Below, piece by piece: positions 1 to 9,466 of a DNA stretch of 64,000 nt. Under the pieces are notes generated by a model, which did not search any database, was not told the origin of the DNA, and saw only the letters and a list, made by a program, of their open reading frames with translations. Source of the stretch: Pseudomonas beijingensis (GTDB lineage Bacteria > Pseudomonadota > Gammaproteobacteria > Pseudomonadales > Pseudomonadaceae). A program made the translations under genes and the position numbers. The stretch lies in NCBI RefSeq assembly GCF_030687295.1, contig NZ_CP117425.1, positions 1,802,001 through 1,866,000 of the forward strand, given 5' to 3'. Numbering within the stretch: position 1 is the first letter of the stretch; each line of letters opens with the position of its first letter.

Positions 1-120
1 TTTCCTGATTTCGGGACCTTGATGGCTGACGAAACATTCCCCGATTGGTGCGATGCGCTTTACCGACCATTGCTCGAAGCACCATGGCGGTCCTTGGTCA
101 GCGAGGAGGCCCGTTCATGA
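1..120 (+). CDS. recC: RecC C-terminal end (partial)
   Basis: This is the last 39 codons of an open frame entering from the left edge and ending in TGA at 118-120. The translated end runs FPDFGTLMADETFPDW and closes with LEAPWRSLVSEEARS, which I recognise as the C-terminus of exonuclease V subunit gamma (RecC). The stop overlaps the recB start in an ATGA, the usual coupling in the pseudomonad recC-recB-recD operon. RecC is the Chi-recognising scaffold of the RecBCD helicase/nuclease that processes double-strand breaks in the cytoplasm. Identification rests on this short tail plus the downstream genes. Confidence 0.85.
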   Translation, partial: FPDFGTLMADETFPDWCDALYRPLLEAPWRSLVSEEARS

Positions 121-3100
121 GTCGGCAGGCACCATTGGCCCTGGCGTTTCCGCTACGGGGCAGTCAACTGATCGAGGCCAGCGCAGGTACCGGCAAGACC
201 TTCACTATTTCCGCGCTGTACCTGCGCCTGGTGCTGGGGCACGGTGGTTCGGCGTCCGGTTTTGGCCGCGAGCTGCTTCCGCCGCAAATCCTGGTGGTGA
301 CCTTTACGGACGCTGCCACCAAAGAGTTGCGTGAGCGAATTCGCACCCGTCTGGCCGAAGCCGCACGTTTCTTTCGCGACGAGATTCCAGCCCCGGATTC
401 ACTGATCGCTGCATTGCGCGATGAGTTCAGTGCTGAGCAATGGCCAGGCTGCGCGAACCGGCTGGACATCGCCGCGCAGTGGATGGACGAAGCGGCCGTC
501 TCGACCATCCATAGTTGGTGCCAGCGCATGTTGCGTGAGCATGCCTTCGACAGTGGCAGCCTGTTTACCCAGACCCTGGAAACCGATCACAGCGAATTGC
601 TGGGCGAGGTCTTGCGCGATTACTGGCGGCTGTTCTGCTATTCGATGCAAGGCGAGGCGCTGAATTGGGTGCGTACCCATTGGGGAGGGCCTGCTGCGCT
701 GTTGCCACGGGTCAGAGGTTTGTTTTCCAGCGAGCGTGGCGACGATGACGGACTTGAGCCGGCTGAACTCATCGCCGCCTCCCTGCAGGAGCGCAGTGCC
801 GCCTTGCTCGATCTCAAGGCGCCGTGGCGACAATGGGCCGTGGAACTGCTGGAGATCTGCCAGCAAGGCGTCGCCAGCAAGTCTGTCGACGGGCGCAAGA
901 TGCAGGCGCGTTACTTCGAACCGTGGTTTCAGAAAATCACCGCTTGGGTCGATGATGAAAGCCACGAGTTGCTGGACATCGGCACCGGGTTCACGCGGCT
1001 GACACCCGAGGGCATGGCCGAAGCCTGGAAAGGCGAAGTGCCCAACCATCCCGGGCTGGAGGCCATGGCCGGTCTCAAGGCCAGCCTGGATGCGTTGCCC
1101 ACGCCAGATGCCGCTGTGTTGCAGCATGCCGCGCAGTGGGTTGGGGCGCGTTTCGAGGCAGAGAAGCGTCGCCGCGCCGAGATGGGCTTCGACGACATGC
1201 TGCTGCGTCTCGACGCGGCGCTGCAGGCCGACGGGGGCGAGCGTCTGGCGAGCCTGATCCGCGAGCAGTTTCCGGTGGCGCTGATCGATGAGTTCCAGGA
1301 CACCGACCCGGTTCAGTACCGGATCTTCGAAAGCATCTATCGTATTGAAGACAATGACCCAGAGACCGGACTTTTCCTGATCGGCGATCCGAAGCAGGCG
1401 ATCTATGCTTTTCGCGGTGCCGACATCTACACCTACCTGCGTGCTCGCGAGGCCACGGCCGGCAGGTTGCATACGCTGGGCACGAATTTCCGTTCCAGCC
1501 ATGCCATGGTGGGTGCGGTAAACCATATTTTCCAGAAGGCCGAGTCCCGTCTGAAGGGGCGCGGGGCCTTTCTGTTTCGTGAACCTTCGGGCAAAAACTC
1601 GGTGCCGTTCCTGTCCGTTGATTCCCAGGGACGCAAGGAGTCCTTGCAGGTGGCAGGACAGGCCGTTGCGGCGTTGAACCTCTGGCACCTGGCGTCGGAC
1701 CAGCCGCTTTCCGGTGCGCTGTATCGGCAATCCATGGCGGCTGCCTGCGCCAGTGAGATTACGGCATTGCTCAATGGCGGCCAGTCGGGACGCGACGGCT
1801 TCACGGTCGATGGCGAAACGCTGCGCGGGTTGCGTCCGGCGGATATCGCCATCCTGGTGCGCGACGGTAAAGAAGCGCAGGCCGTGCGAGACGAGTTGTC
1901 TGCGCGGGGCGTGCGCAGTGTCTACCTGTCCGACAAGGATTCGGTCTTCGCATCGCAAGAGGCGCGGGATTTGCTGACCTGGCTCAGGGCCTGCGCCGAG
2001 CCGGATGTGGAGCGGCCGCTACGGGCAGCGCTGGCCAGCATCACGTTGAACCTGCCGCTGACGGAGCTGGAGCGTCTCAATCAGGATGAGCTGGCCTGGG
2101 AAGCCCGGGTCATGCAGTTCCGCGGTTATCGTACGGTCTGGCGCAGCCAGGGCGTGCTGCCGATGTTGCGACGCCTGCTGCATGATTTCGAGTTGCCCCA
2201 GGCCCTGATGGCGCGCAGCGATGGCGAGCGGGTGCTGACCAATTTGCTGCACCTTTGCGAACTGTTGCAGCAGGCCGCCGGTGAACTGGATGGCGAACAA
2301 GCCTTGATCCGACATTTGTCCGAGCACCTGGCCTTGTCCGGGCAGGCGGGGGAAGAGCAGATCCTGCGCCTGGAAAGCGATGAGCAGTTGGTTAAGGTGG
2401 TCACGATCCACAAGTCCAAGGGGCTTGAATATCCGTTGGTCTTCCTGCCCTTCATCTGTTCGACGAAACCGGTGGATGGCAGTCGATTGCCGTTGCATTA
2501 CCACGATGAGGCCAACAAGGCGCAGATCAGCCTCAAGCCCACCGCCGAACTGATCGCCAAGGCCGATGACGAGCGTCTGGCCGAGGATCTGCGGCTGCTC
2601 TACGTAGCACTGACCCGTGCACAACATGCCTGCTGGCTGGGTGTCGCGGATCTCAAGCGGGGCAACAACAACAGCTCGATCCTGCATGTGTCCGCGCTGG
2701 GTTATCTGCTGGGAGGCGGTGTGCCGCTGACCGATTCGGTGGAGCTGAGGCGCTGGCTGGAAGACCTGCAACAAGGCAGCGTCGCGGTGAGTTGCCAGCC
2801 GGTGCCCGAAGCCACCGACGAGCGCTATCGGCCGCCGCGTAACGACGCCGTGTTGCTCGAGCCCTTGGTGCCCTTGCGCAAAGCCAGCGAAAATTGGTGG
2901 ATCGCGTCCTACAGTGCCTTGCGCATCGGCGAAAGCCTGAGCGAAGGTAGCGATGCCGCGCCAGAGAATCCGCAAGCGCAGAAACTGTTCGACGATGAGC
3001 GACTGGACCCGGACGCGCCCAGGGAGACCATCGCCGTTAGTGGCGATATCCACCGATTTCCCCGTGGCCCCGGCCCCGGCACTTTCCTTCATGGCCTCTT

Positions 3101-3806
3101 GGAGTGGGTCGCTGGGGAAGGTTTTTCATCTACGCCGGCGGATATCGAGGATGCCATTGCCCGGCGCTGTAATCGTCGAGGCTGGAAAGGCTGGATCACC
3201 ACGTTGAGCGACTGGCTGCAGCACTTGATCAAAATGCCCATGCACGTCGGCAACGACCAGGCGCCGGTGGTGCTTGAACACCTGACCCGGTTCCAGGTGG
3301 AGATGGAGTTCTGGTTCGCCAGCCACAAGGTCGATGTGCAAAAGCTTGACCAACTGGTTTGCCGGTTCACCCATGGCGGTGTGGCCCGCGTCGCTGCGGA
3401 GCCGGTACTGCTCAACGGCATGTTCAAGGGCTTCATCGATTTGACGTTCGAGCACGACGGTCGGTATTACGTGGCCGATTACAAATCCAATTGGCTGGGT
3501 GGCGATGACATGGCCTACACCGTACAGGCCATGGAACAGTCGATCCTGGACCATCGCTACGACCTGCAATACGTGCTGTACCTGCTGGCCCTGCATCGCC
3601 AGCTCAAGGCGCGGCTCCCCGATTACGACTACGACCGGCATGTTGGCGGCGCGCTCTACCTGTTTCTCCGTGGCACCCGATCAACCAGCCAGGGCGTGTA
3701 TTTCACCAAGCCGCCACGGGCCTTGATCGAACAACTGGATCGGCTGTTCCAAGGCGCGCCCGAACCCAAGGCCGAGCCGGCGTGGGTACAGGGAGAATTG
3801 CTATGA
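117..3806 (+). CDS. recB: Exonuclease V subunit beta, RecB helicase/nuclease
   Basis: RecB is the 3'-5' SF1A helicase and sole nuclease of RecBCD, used in double-strand break repair and degradation of linear DNA. The ATG at 117 (overlapping the recC stop) is preferred over an in-frame start at 45, because the family begins with the LALAFPLRGSQLIEASAGTGKT-like region seen here. The product is 1229 residues, normal for RecB. Walker A ASAGTGKT is at residues 21-28. The Walker B/helicase II motif LIDEFQDTDP lies near 388, followed by FLIGDPKQAIYAFRGAD. The C-terminal nuclease domain shows VADYKSNWLG near 1118-1127, the catalytic D-x-K region of RecB-family nucleases. The gene is intact and overlaps recD by four bases (ATGA at 3803-3806), so the three subunits should be translationally coupled. 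Confidence 0.97.
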   Translation: MSRQAPLALAFPLRGSQLIEASAGTGKTFTISALYLRLVLGHGGSASGFGRELLPPQILVVTFTDAATKELRERIRTRLAEAARFFRDEIPAPDSLIAALRDEFSAEQWPGCANRLDIAAQWMDEAAVSTIHSWCQRMLREHAFDSGSLFTQTLETDHSELLGEVLRDYWRLFCYSMQGEALNWVRTHWGGPAALLPRVRGLFSSERGDDDGLEPAELIAASLQERSAALLDLKAPWRQWAVELLEICQQGVASKSVDGRKMQARYFEPWFQKITAWVDDESHELLDIGTGFTRLTPEGMAEAWKGEVPNHPGLEAMAGLKASLDALPTPDAAVLQHAAQWVGARFEAEKRRRAEMGFDDMLLRLDAALQADGGERLASLIREQFPVALIDEFQDTDPVQYRIFESIYRIEDNDPETGLFLIGDPKQAIYAFRGADIYTYLRAREATAGRLHTLGTNFRSSHAMVGAVNHIFQKAESRLKGRGAFLFREPSGKNSVPFLSVDSQGRKESLQVAGQAVAALNLWHLASDQPLSGALYRQSMAAACASEITALLNGGQSGRDGFTVDGETLRGLRPADIAILVRDGKEAQAVRDELSARGVRSVYLSDKDSVFASQEARDLLTWLRACAEPDVERPLRAALASITLNLPLTELERLNQDELAWEARVMQFRGYRTVWRSQGVLPMLRRLLHDFELPQALMARSDGERVLTNLLHLCELLQQAAGELDGEQALIRHLSEHLALSGQAGEEQILRLESDEQLVKVVTIHKSKGLEYPLVFLPFICSTKPVDGSRLPLHYHDEANKAQISLKPTAELIAKADDERLAEDLRLLYVALTRAQHACWLGVADLKRGNNNSSILHVSALGYLLGGGVPLTDSVELRRWLEDLQQGSVAVSCQPVPEATDERYRPPRNDAVLLEPLVPLRKASENWWIASYSALRIGESLSEGSDAAPENPQAQKLFDDERLDPDAPRETIAVSGDIHRFPRGPGPGTFLHGLLEWVAGEGFSSTPADIEDAIARRCNRRGWKGWITTLSDWLQHLIKMPMHVGNDQAPVVLEHLTRFQVEMEFWFASHKVDVQKLDQLVCRFTHGGVARVAAEPVLLNGMFKGFIDLTFEHDGRYYVADYKSNWLGGDDMAYTVQAMEQSILDHRYDLQYVLYLLALHRQLKARLPDYDYDRHVGGALYLFLRGTRSTSQGVYFTKPPRALIEQLDRLFQGAPEPKAEPAWVQGELL

Positions 3807-5897
3807 GTCGTTCTTTTGCCGACCTGCTGCCCAAGGCGTCCGACGACGAGAGTCCGGTTGACCTGGCCCCCTTGAGCCGTGCCCAGGACCTGCTGTTGTT
3901 ACTGACGCGCTGGGTCGAGCGTGGCTGGCTGCGTGCTTTGGACAAAGCCTTCGTGGCGTTCCTCCATGAACTGGCGCCGGACGATGATCCCCTGGTCCTG
4001 CTCGCCGCCGCGCTGACCAGTCATCAATTGGGCCACGGGCATGTTTGCCTGGATGTGTTCGAAACCCTCAAGGAGCCGGACTTCGCCCTGTCGCTGCCCG
4101 AGGGCGACCTGCAGCCAGGCGCGATGCTGTTGCCCTCGCAAATATTGCAGACACTGGACGGCGTCCATTGGTGCAAGGCCCTGGCGTCCAGCCGGTTGGT
4201 GGCCCTGGCTGCGGATGGGAGCGAAGAGGCGCAGCAACGTCCGTTGGTGCTGTCCGGCAAGCGTCTTTATCTGCGCCGCTACTGGGGGTTATGAACGACG
4301 GATCGACGAGGCGTTGCGCCAACGACTGATTGACCATGAAGCGGCGCCTGGCGACCTGCGCGAGCGTTTGGACGGACTGTTCGGGCCGGCCAATGCCAAC
4401 GGCCCGATCGATTGGCAGAAGCTGGCCTGCGCGCTGGCGACCCGCGGGGCCTTCAGCATCGTGACCGGCGGCCCGGGTACCGGCAAGACCACCACTGTCG
4501 TGCGCCTGCTGGCGCTGTTGCAGGCACCGGCCGTCGAGACTGGGAAGCCGCTGCGAATTCGCCTGGCTGCGCCCACGGGCAAGGCGGCCGCGCGCCTGAC
4601 CGAGTCCATCAGCCAGCAAGTCCGGACCCTGGATGTGGATGAGGCTGTGCGCGAACGTATTCCCTGCGACGTCACGACAGTCCATCGTTTGCTCGGCAGC
4701 CGTCCGGGCACTCGGCATTTTCGCCACCACGGCGGCAATCGCTTGCCACTGGACGTGTTGGTGGTCGATGAGGCGTCGATGATCGACCTGGAGATGATGG
4801 CTAATCTGCTGGATGCGCTGCCGGCCCATGCGCGGTTGGTGTTGCTGGGGGACAAGGACCAGTTGGCTTCTGTAGAGGCCGGTGCGGTGCTGGGGGACTT
4901 GTGTCGAGACGCCGAGGACGGTTGGTACAGCCCTCGGACGCGAGCCTGGCTTGAGTCGGTCAGCGGTGAAAACCTGGCGGCCAGTGACTTGCAGCAAGAC
5001 CTCGACGGCACTCATCCCTTGGCGCAGCAAGTGGTCATGCTCAGGCATTCCCGACGCTTCGGCGAAGGCAGCGGGATCGGTCAGTTGGCTCGCTGGGTCA
5101 ACCAGCAACAGCCTGAAAAAGCCCGACAGTTGTTGGAGGAAGGGCAGTATGCCGATCTGTCCTACCTAAAATTAACGAGTGAACACGATACGAAGCTGGA
5201 AAAACTGTTGCTCGACGGCAAGCCAGAAGGGCCCCAGGGATATCGGCATTACCTGAGCCTGCTGCGGCAGCGCCGCCCGGCCATTTCTCGTCCGCTGGAG
5301 GACAGTTGCTGGGCCGATTGGGCCCGGGAAGTCCTGGCGGCTTTCGACGAATTCCAATTGCTTTGTGCGGTGCGTAAAGGCCCGTGGGGCGTCGAAGGGC
5401 TGAACCAGCGAATCACCGCTGCGCTGCTCAAGGCCCGTCTTATCGATAGCGATCACCAGTGGTACGAAGGCCGCCCGGTGCTGATGACCCGCAACGACTA
5501 TGGGCTGGGGTTGATGAACGGCGACATCGGCATCGCCCTCAAGCTGCCCGAGCGTGACGGCCCCGATGCCGGCAAACAGGTCCTGCGGGTCGCCTTCCCG
5601 CGCAATGACGGCCAGGGCGGTGTGCGCTTCGTCCTGCCCAGCCGCCTGAATGACGTGGAAACCGTGTATGCCATGACGGTGCACAAATCCCAGGGCTCGG
5701 AATTCACCCATACCGCGTTGATCCTTCCGGATGCGCTCAACCCGGTCTTGACCAAGGAACTGGTGTACACCGCCATTACCCGGGGCAAGCAATGGTTCAG
5801 CCTGATCGAACCGCGTGGGGGCATCTTCGAGGAAGCGGTCCGGCGCAAGGTCAAGCGCTTGAGCGGGTTGATGCTGGCGTTGGAGCAGGCTGACTGA
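3803..5897 (+). pseudogene. recD: Exonuclease V subunit alpha, RecD, frameshifted
   Basis: RecD is the fast 5'-3' SF1B helicase of RecBCD and controls its nuclease after Chi. The first frame starts at the ATG at 3803 and runs 163 codons to ...KRLYLRRYWGL, then stops at 4292-4294. The rest of the protein continues in another frame from YERRIDEALRQRL onward to 5897. The break is a run of five G (4284-4288). With four G the junction reads YWGYERRIDEAL and gives one 697-residue RecD of normal length. The second frame holds Walker A GGPGTGKTT (near 4470), VVDEASMIDLEM, and the C-terminal MTVHKSQGSEF and YTAITRGKQWF motifs. Taken literally, the cell would make a truncated RecD and be RecBC-only. 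A homopolymer read error is the simplest alternative. Confidence 0.93.
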
Positions 5898-6035
5898 ATC
5901 ATCAGCTTTTAAGGATTCATGCCCCCGTGGCAATTTTGCCTGTTTGGCTCCAAAGTCTACGTAACACGCTGTCTCGCTGGCTTTTTGGCACTGTGCTATC
6001 GTTCCGGCACTTATCGTCTGGACAAGAGACTATCC

Positions 6036-6611
6036 ATGAACGTGCCTGTAGGGGAGGCAGTGCGCAGCAAGGGCTGGGGGCGTGTTCTGCTTGCCGGCCT
6101 TTTGTGTCTGCTGCCGCCTGTCACGGTGGCCGAGGAGCTAGCCGCCACGACTCAGGCCGAGCAGCGGGCAGAAGCGGTGACCCAGGTGGTATTGGGCATT
6201 CTCAGCTACGCCCGCTGGCCGGTGGAGCCCACCCAACTGCAACTGTGCATCGTCGGGCCGACTCAATACACCGACGATCTGGTCAAGGGTACCATCCAGG
6301 CCACGGGGCGGTCGGTGACGGTGCAGCGGCTGTTGGCCGATCATCCTGGTATCGCCACTGACTGCAACGCGGTCTACGTCGGCCGGCTGACCAATGATGA
6401 GCACACCCGTCTGTTTGCATCCTTGATCGGCAAGCCGGTGCTGAGCATCAGCGAAGGTGGCGACCAGTGCACCGTGGGGAGCCTGTTCTGCCTGCGGGTC
6501 GGCGATGAACAAGTGTCTTTCGAGGTCAACCTCGATTCGGTGGCGCGCAGTGGTGTGCGCATCCATCCCAGTGTGCTGCAGCTTTCCCGTCGCAGGCCGG
6601 CGACGCCATGA
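6036..6611 (+). CDS. yfiR: YfiR, periplasmic repressor of the diguanylate cyclase YfiN
   Basis: The product is a DUF4154/YfiR-family periplasmic protein that holds the inner-membrane diguanylate cyclase YfiN inactive. Redox or cell-envelope signals release it and raise cyclic-di-GMP. The ATG at 6036 is chosen because it places a signal peptide (RVLLAGLLCLLPPVTVA, cleaved before EE) near the N-terminus; an in-frame start about 40 codons upstream would bury it. The mature part shows the family features: AEAVTQVVLGILSYARWP, LCIVGP, an internal Cys (TDCNAVYVG) and the QCTVGSLFCLRV pair, cysteines that form disulfides in the P. aeruginosa protein. The product is 191 residues. The stop overlaps the next start (ATGA), giving the standard yfiR-yfiN-yfiB operon. 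No clear promoter was recognised in the 138-base gap after recD. Confidence 0.93.
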   Translation: MNVPVGEAVRSKGWGRVLLAGLLCLLPPVTVAEELAATTQAEQRAEAVTQVVLGILSYARWPVEPTQLQLCIVGPTQYTDDLVKGTIQATGRSVTVQRLLADHPGIATDCNAVYVGRLTNDEHTRLFASLIGKPVLSISEGGDQCTVGSLFCLRVGDEQVSFEVNLDSVARSGVRIHPSVLQLSRRRPATP

Positions 6612-7876
6612 AGCAGAGCAAACCAAGGGTCCGTCCCACCCTGGGCTCGGTCATCGGTCGTGGTCATCTGATCGTCGCGTTGGTGGCCATCACCATGGCC
6701 AGTGTTTCCCTGACCTTGCTTGGCCTGCTGGCGTTGCGGGTCTACGCCGATCACAACCTGCACCTGATCGCTCGCTCGATCAACTACACCGTGGAAGCCG
6801 CCGTGGTCTTCGATGACTCGGCGGCGGCCACCGAAGCCCTGGCCTTGATCGCCTCCACCGAGGAGGTCGCCGATGCTCAGGTGTTCAATGAACATGGCCG
6901 TCTGCTGGCGCGCTGGCAGCGACCGCAAACCGGCCTGTTGTCGGAGCTGGAAGTGCACATTGCCAAGGCCTTCCTGGAAAAGCCCATCAGCCTGCCGATC
7001 GTTCATCAAGGGCAGAACATCGGCCGTATCGTGTTGGCGGGGCATGGCGGGAGCCTGTTGCGCTTTTTGCTCAGCGGCCTGGCGGGGATCATTCTGTGCA
7101 CGGCGGTGAGTGCCTGGGTGGCGCTTTATCTGGCGCGGCGCCAGTTGCGGGCGATCACCGGACCGCTGCGCAGCCTGGCCGAGGTGGCCCACGCGGCCCG
7201 CAGCGAACGCGCCCTGGACCGACGCGTGCCGCCGGCCGCCATTGCTGAACTGGATAATTTGGCCAATGACTTCAACGCACTGCTCGATGAACTGGAGTCC
7301 TGGCAGACCCACCTGCAAAGCGAAAACGAAACCCTGGCCCACCAGGCCAGCCACGACAGCTTGACCGGCTTGCCGAACCGGGCGTTTTTCGAAGGCCGGC
7401 TGATTCGCGCCTTGCGCAATGCCAGCAAGCTCAATGAGCAAGTGGCCGTGTTGTACCTGGACAGCGACCGGTTCAAGGGTATCAATGACAACTTTGGCCA
7501 TGCCGCCGGCGACGCGGTGCTGACGGCCGTGGCGACCCGGGTCCGGGCCCAGTTGCGCGAGGACGATTTGGTCGCGCGCTTGGGGGGCGACGAATTCGCC
7601 GTGCTGCTGGCGCCCCTGCACAAGGCCGAGGATGCCGAGCGGATCGCGGAAAAAATCATCGCCAGCATGGAAATGCCGATTCAATTGCCCGGCAACGCCT
7701 CCGTGTTGACCTCCCTCAGTATCGGCATTGCCGTCTACCCGGAGCATGGCGCCACACCCGGCACCCTGCTCCACGCCGCCGATGCGGCAATGTACCAAGC
7801 CAAACGCCTCGCCCGAGGCGGTCAACATACGGCGGGGTCGGATCACTCCGTCGCGGATCTTCAAACCAGGAGCTGA
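6608..7876 (+). CDS. yfiN: YfiN/TpbB diguanylate cyclase with HAMP and GGDEF domains
   Basis: YfiN makes cyclic-di-GMP from two GTP at the inner membrane and drives exopolysaccharide, biofilm and small-colony phenotypes when YfiR repression is lifted. The layout of the 422 residues is: TM1 about 17-43, a periplasmic PAS-like sensor to about 150 (NYTVEAAVVFDDSAAATEAL), TM2 about 152-176, HAMP to about 230, then GGDEF. The active site is GGDEF at 326-330. A product-inhibition I-site RxxD (REDD, 316-319) stands five residues upstream, so the enzyme should be active and feedback-inhibited. The start overlaps the yfiR stop, and yfiB follows after three bases. Everything expected of the family is present. 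Confidence 0.95.
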   Translation: MKQSKPRVRPTLGSVIGRGHLIVALVAITMASVSLTLLGLLALRVYADHNLHLIARSINYTVEAAVVFDDSAAATEALALIASTEEVADAQVFNEHGRLLARWQRPQTGLLSELEVHIAKAFLEKPISLPIVHQGQNIGRIVLAGHGGSLLRFLLSGLAGIILCTAVSAWVALYLARRQLRAITGPLRSLAEVAHAARSERALDRRVPPAAIAELDNLANDFNALLDELESWQTHLQSENETLAHQASHDSLTGLPNRAFFEGRLIRALRNASKLNEQVAVLYLDSDRFKGINDNFGHAAGDAVLTAVATRVRAQLREDDLVARLGGDEFAVLLAPLHKAEDAERIAEKIIASMEMPIQLPGNASVLTSLSIGIAVYPEHGATPGTLLHAADAAMYQAKRLARGGQHTAGSDHSVADLQTRS

Positions 7877-7879
7877 CTT

Positions 7880-8383
7880 GTGCGTTTATATCCTCAAACT
7901 TCACTGCAACGGTTCATCGCGTTTTTGTTCATGGCTGCCCTGACCCTTACCGGTTGCCAGACCGCGCCGCAAAAAGGGCTTAGTCCTGCACAAATTGCCG
8001 TGCTCAAGGAGCAAGGCTTCAAATTGACTGACGAAGGTTGGGCTTTTGGTTTATCAGGCAAGGTACTGTTCGGCAGCGACGTGGAAAGCCTTAACCCAGC
8101 CAGCACCGAGATCGTCGAGCGAATTGGCAAGGCGCTGCTGGGGGCCGGAATCGAGCGGGTGCGGATCGACGGACATACCGACGCATCGGGTTCCCAAGCC
8201 TATAACGAGCAACTGTCGATACGTCGTGCCCTTAGCGTGAGCAAAGTATTGATAGGCGTAGGCATGCGTGAAGAAAACGTCCAATCGCGCGGTCTCGGTA
8301 GCAGCAAGCCGGTCGCCTCCAACGACACGGTCGAGGGCCGCACCGAAAACCGCCGTGTCGCCATCGTGGTCATCGCCGACTAG
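7880..8383 (+). CDS. yfiB: YfiB, OmpA-like outer-membrane lipoprotein
   Basis: YfiB is a peptidoglycan-binding lipoprotein that sequesters YfiR at the outer membrane and so activates YfiN. The product is 167 residues. A lipobox TLTGC follows a hydrophobic stretch (FIAFLFMAALTLTGC), so Cys26 is the predicted lipidation site. The C-terminal OmpA/MotB domain shows LFGSDVESLNPAS, VRIDGHTDASGS and the ENRRVAIVV end, including the GHTD and RR peptidoglycan-contact residues. The start is a GTG at 7880, three bases after yfiN; no in-frame ATG allows the full signal sequence. Its TAG overlaps the stop of the convergent LysR gene in a shared CTAG (8380-8383). Confidence 0.93.
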   Translation: MRLYPQTSLQRFIAFLFMAALTLTGCQTAPQKGLSPAQIAVLKEQGFKLTDEGWAFGLSGKVLFGSDVESLNPASTEIVERIGKALLGAGIERVRIDGHTDASGSQAYNEQLSIRRALSVSKVLIGVGMREENVQSRGLGSSKPVASNDTVEGRTENRRVAIVVIAD

Positions 8384-9327
8384 TCGGCGAACACCATCTC
8401 CCGGCTTTCGCCCATCAGCAATGGCTGGTTCTGCTCAGTCACCTCGCGGATGTAATCCCACAACAACGTAATCCGTTTCAGTTTCCTCAAGTCCTCCCGG
8501 CAGTACATCCAAAACTGCCGGGTCACGGTGATGTCCTCCGGCAGCACCGGCAACAACCGTGGGTCCTGGGCGGCGAGGAAGCAGGGCAGGATCGCCAGTG
8601 AGCGGCCTTGCTGCGCTGCCACGAATTGCGCGATCACGCTGGTGCTGCGCAGATGAGCATTGGCGCCCGGCAGGACGTTGGCCAGGTAGAGCAATTCGGA
8701 GCTGAACGCCAGGTCATCCACGTAGCTGATGAACGAGTGCTTGCCCAGGTCGGCCGGGCGCTGGATCGGTGGATGATTGTCCAGGTAGGGCTGGGTGGCG
8801 TAGAGCTGCAGCCGGTAGTCGCACAATTTGCAGCACACATACGGGCCATGCTCGGGGCGTTCGAGGGCGATGACGATATCGGCCTCGCGCTTGGACAGGC
8901 TGATGAAGTGCGGCAGCGGCAGGATGTCCACCGAAATGGCCGGGTAGGTGTCGACGAAATGGCTCAGTTGCGGGGTAATGAAGAAGCTGCCGAAGCCTTC
9001 GGTGCAGCCCATGCGCACGTGGCCGGACAGCGCGACGCCAGAGCCTGAAACCTGTTCGCAGGCCATGTGCAGGGTGCTTTCGATCGATTCGGCGTAACCC
9101 AGCAGGCGCTGGCCTTCGGCCGTCAGGACAAAGCCGTTGGTCCGGGATTTCTCGAACAGCAGCGTGCCCAGCGAAGTTTCCAGCGAGCTGATGCGTCGCG
9201 ATACCGTGGTGTAGTCGACGGCCAGGCGCTTGGCGGCCGTGCTGGCCTTGCGGGTGCGGGCCACTTCGAGGAAAAACTTGAGGTCGTCCCAATTCAGCGA
9301 CCCCAGGGAGGTGATGTTTTTTTGCAT
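8380..9327 (-). CDS. LysR-family regulator, probable regulator of mmsAB
   Basis: This is a LysR-type transcriptional regulator. The ATG at 9327 ([19 protein letters not shown]) is preferred over an in-frame start 14 codons upstream, because it sits at the normal distance before the winged HTH ([21 protein letters not shown], then [14 protein letters not shown]). The product is 315 residues. The C-terminal substrate-binding domain begins around [15 protein letters not shown]. The gene is divergent from mmsA with about 140 bases between, the classic arrangement for a LysR protein acting on its neighbour. Control of mmsAB is therefore inferred from position. In P. aeruginosa the mms operon has an AraC-type activator (MmsR), so this would be a different regulator type. 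The gene ends inside the yfiB stop. Confidence 0.85.
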   Translation of the reverse strand: MQKNITSLGSLNWDDLKFFLEVARTRKASTAAKRLAVDYTTVSRRISSLETSLGTLLFEKSRTNGFVLTAEGQRLLGYAESIESTLHMACEQVSGSGVALSGHVRMGCTEGFGSFFITPQLSHFVDTYPAISVDILPLPHFISLSKREADIVIALERPEHGPYVCCKLCDYRLQLYATQPYLDNHPPIQRPADLGKHSFISYVDDLAFSSELLYLANVLPGANAHLRSTSVIAQFVAAQQGRSLAILPCFLAAQDPRLLPVLPEDITVTRQFWMYCREDLRKLKRITLLWDYIREVTEQNQPLLMGESREMVFAD

Positions 9328-9344
9328 GATGGACCGGCTTTTAT

Positions 9345-9369
9345 GTGCATTCTTATTAGAAGTTTGCAC
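9345..9369. promoter_or_regulatory. Interrupted dyad, possible LysR operator between the LysR gene and mmsA
   Basis: The bases GTGCA (9345-9349) and TGCAC (9365-9369) form an interrupted palindrome with an inner TTCT-TATT-AGAA dyad. It lies 18 bases upstream of the LysR start and about 100 upstream of mmsA. LysR sites are typically such T-N11-A-like dyads. A second dyad, CCAAGG...CCTTGG, lies at 9397-9419 nearer mmsA. Function is inferred from position and symmetry only. Confidence 0.4.
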
Positions 9370-9466
9370 ATCTATACTCCAAAAACCGTCTCATCACCAA
9401 GGGTGCGTATGCGCCTTGGTCTTTGCTGAACCAGCGCTCTCTATAAGAACAATCCCGGAGGCCAGC

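Noticed and set aside
399..1958. Long minus-strand open frame opposite recB (519 codons)
   Set aside because: It is antisense to an unmistakable gene and arises from high GC at third codon positions; the translation shows no domain.
4284..4294. Programmed ribosomal frameshifting in recD
   Set aside because: The site is a plain G run without an AAAAAAG-type slippery heptamer or a clear downstream pseudoknot; recD families are not known to use frameshifting.
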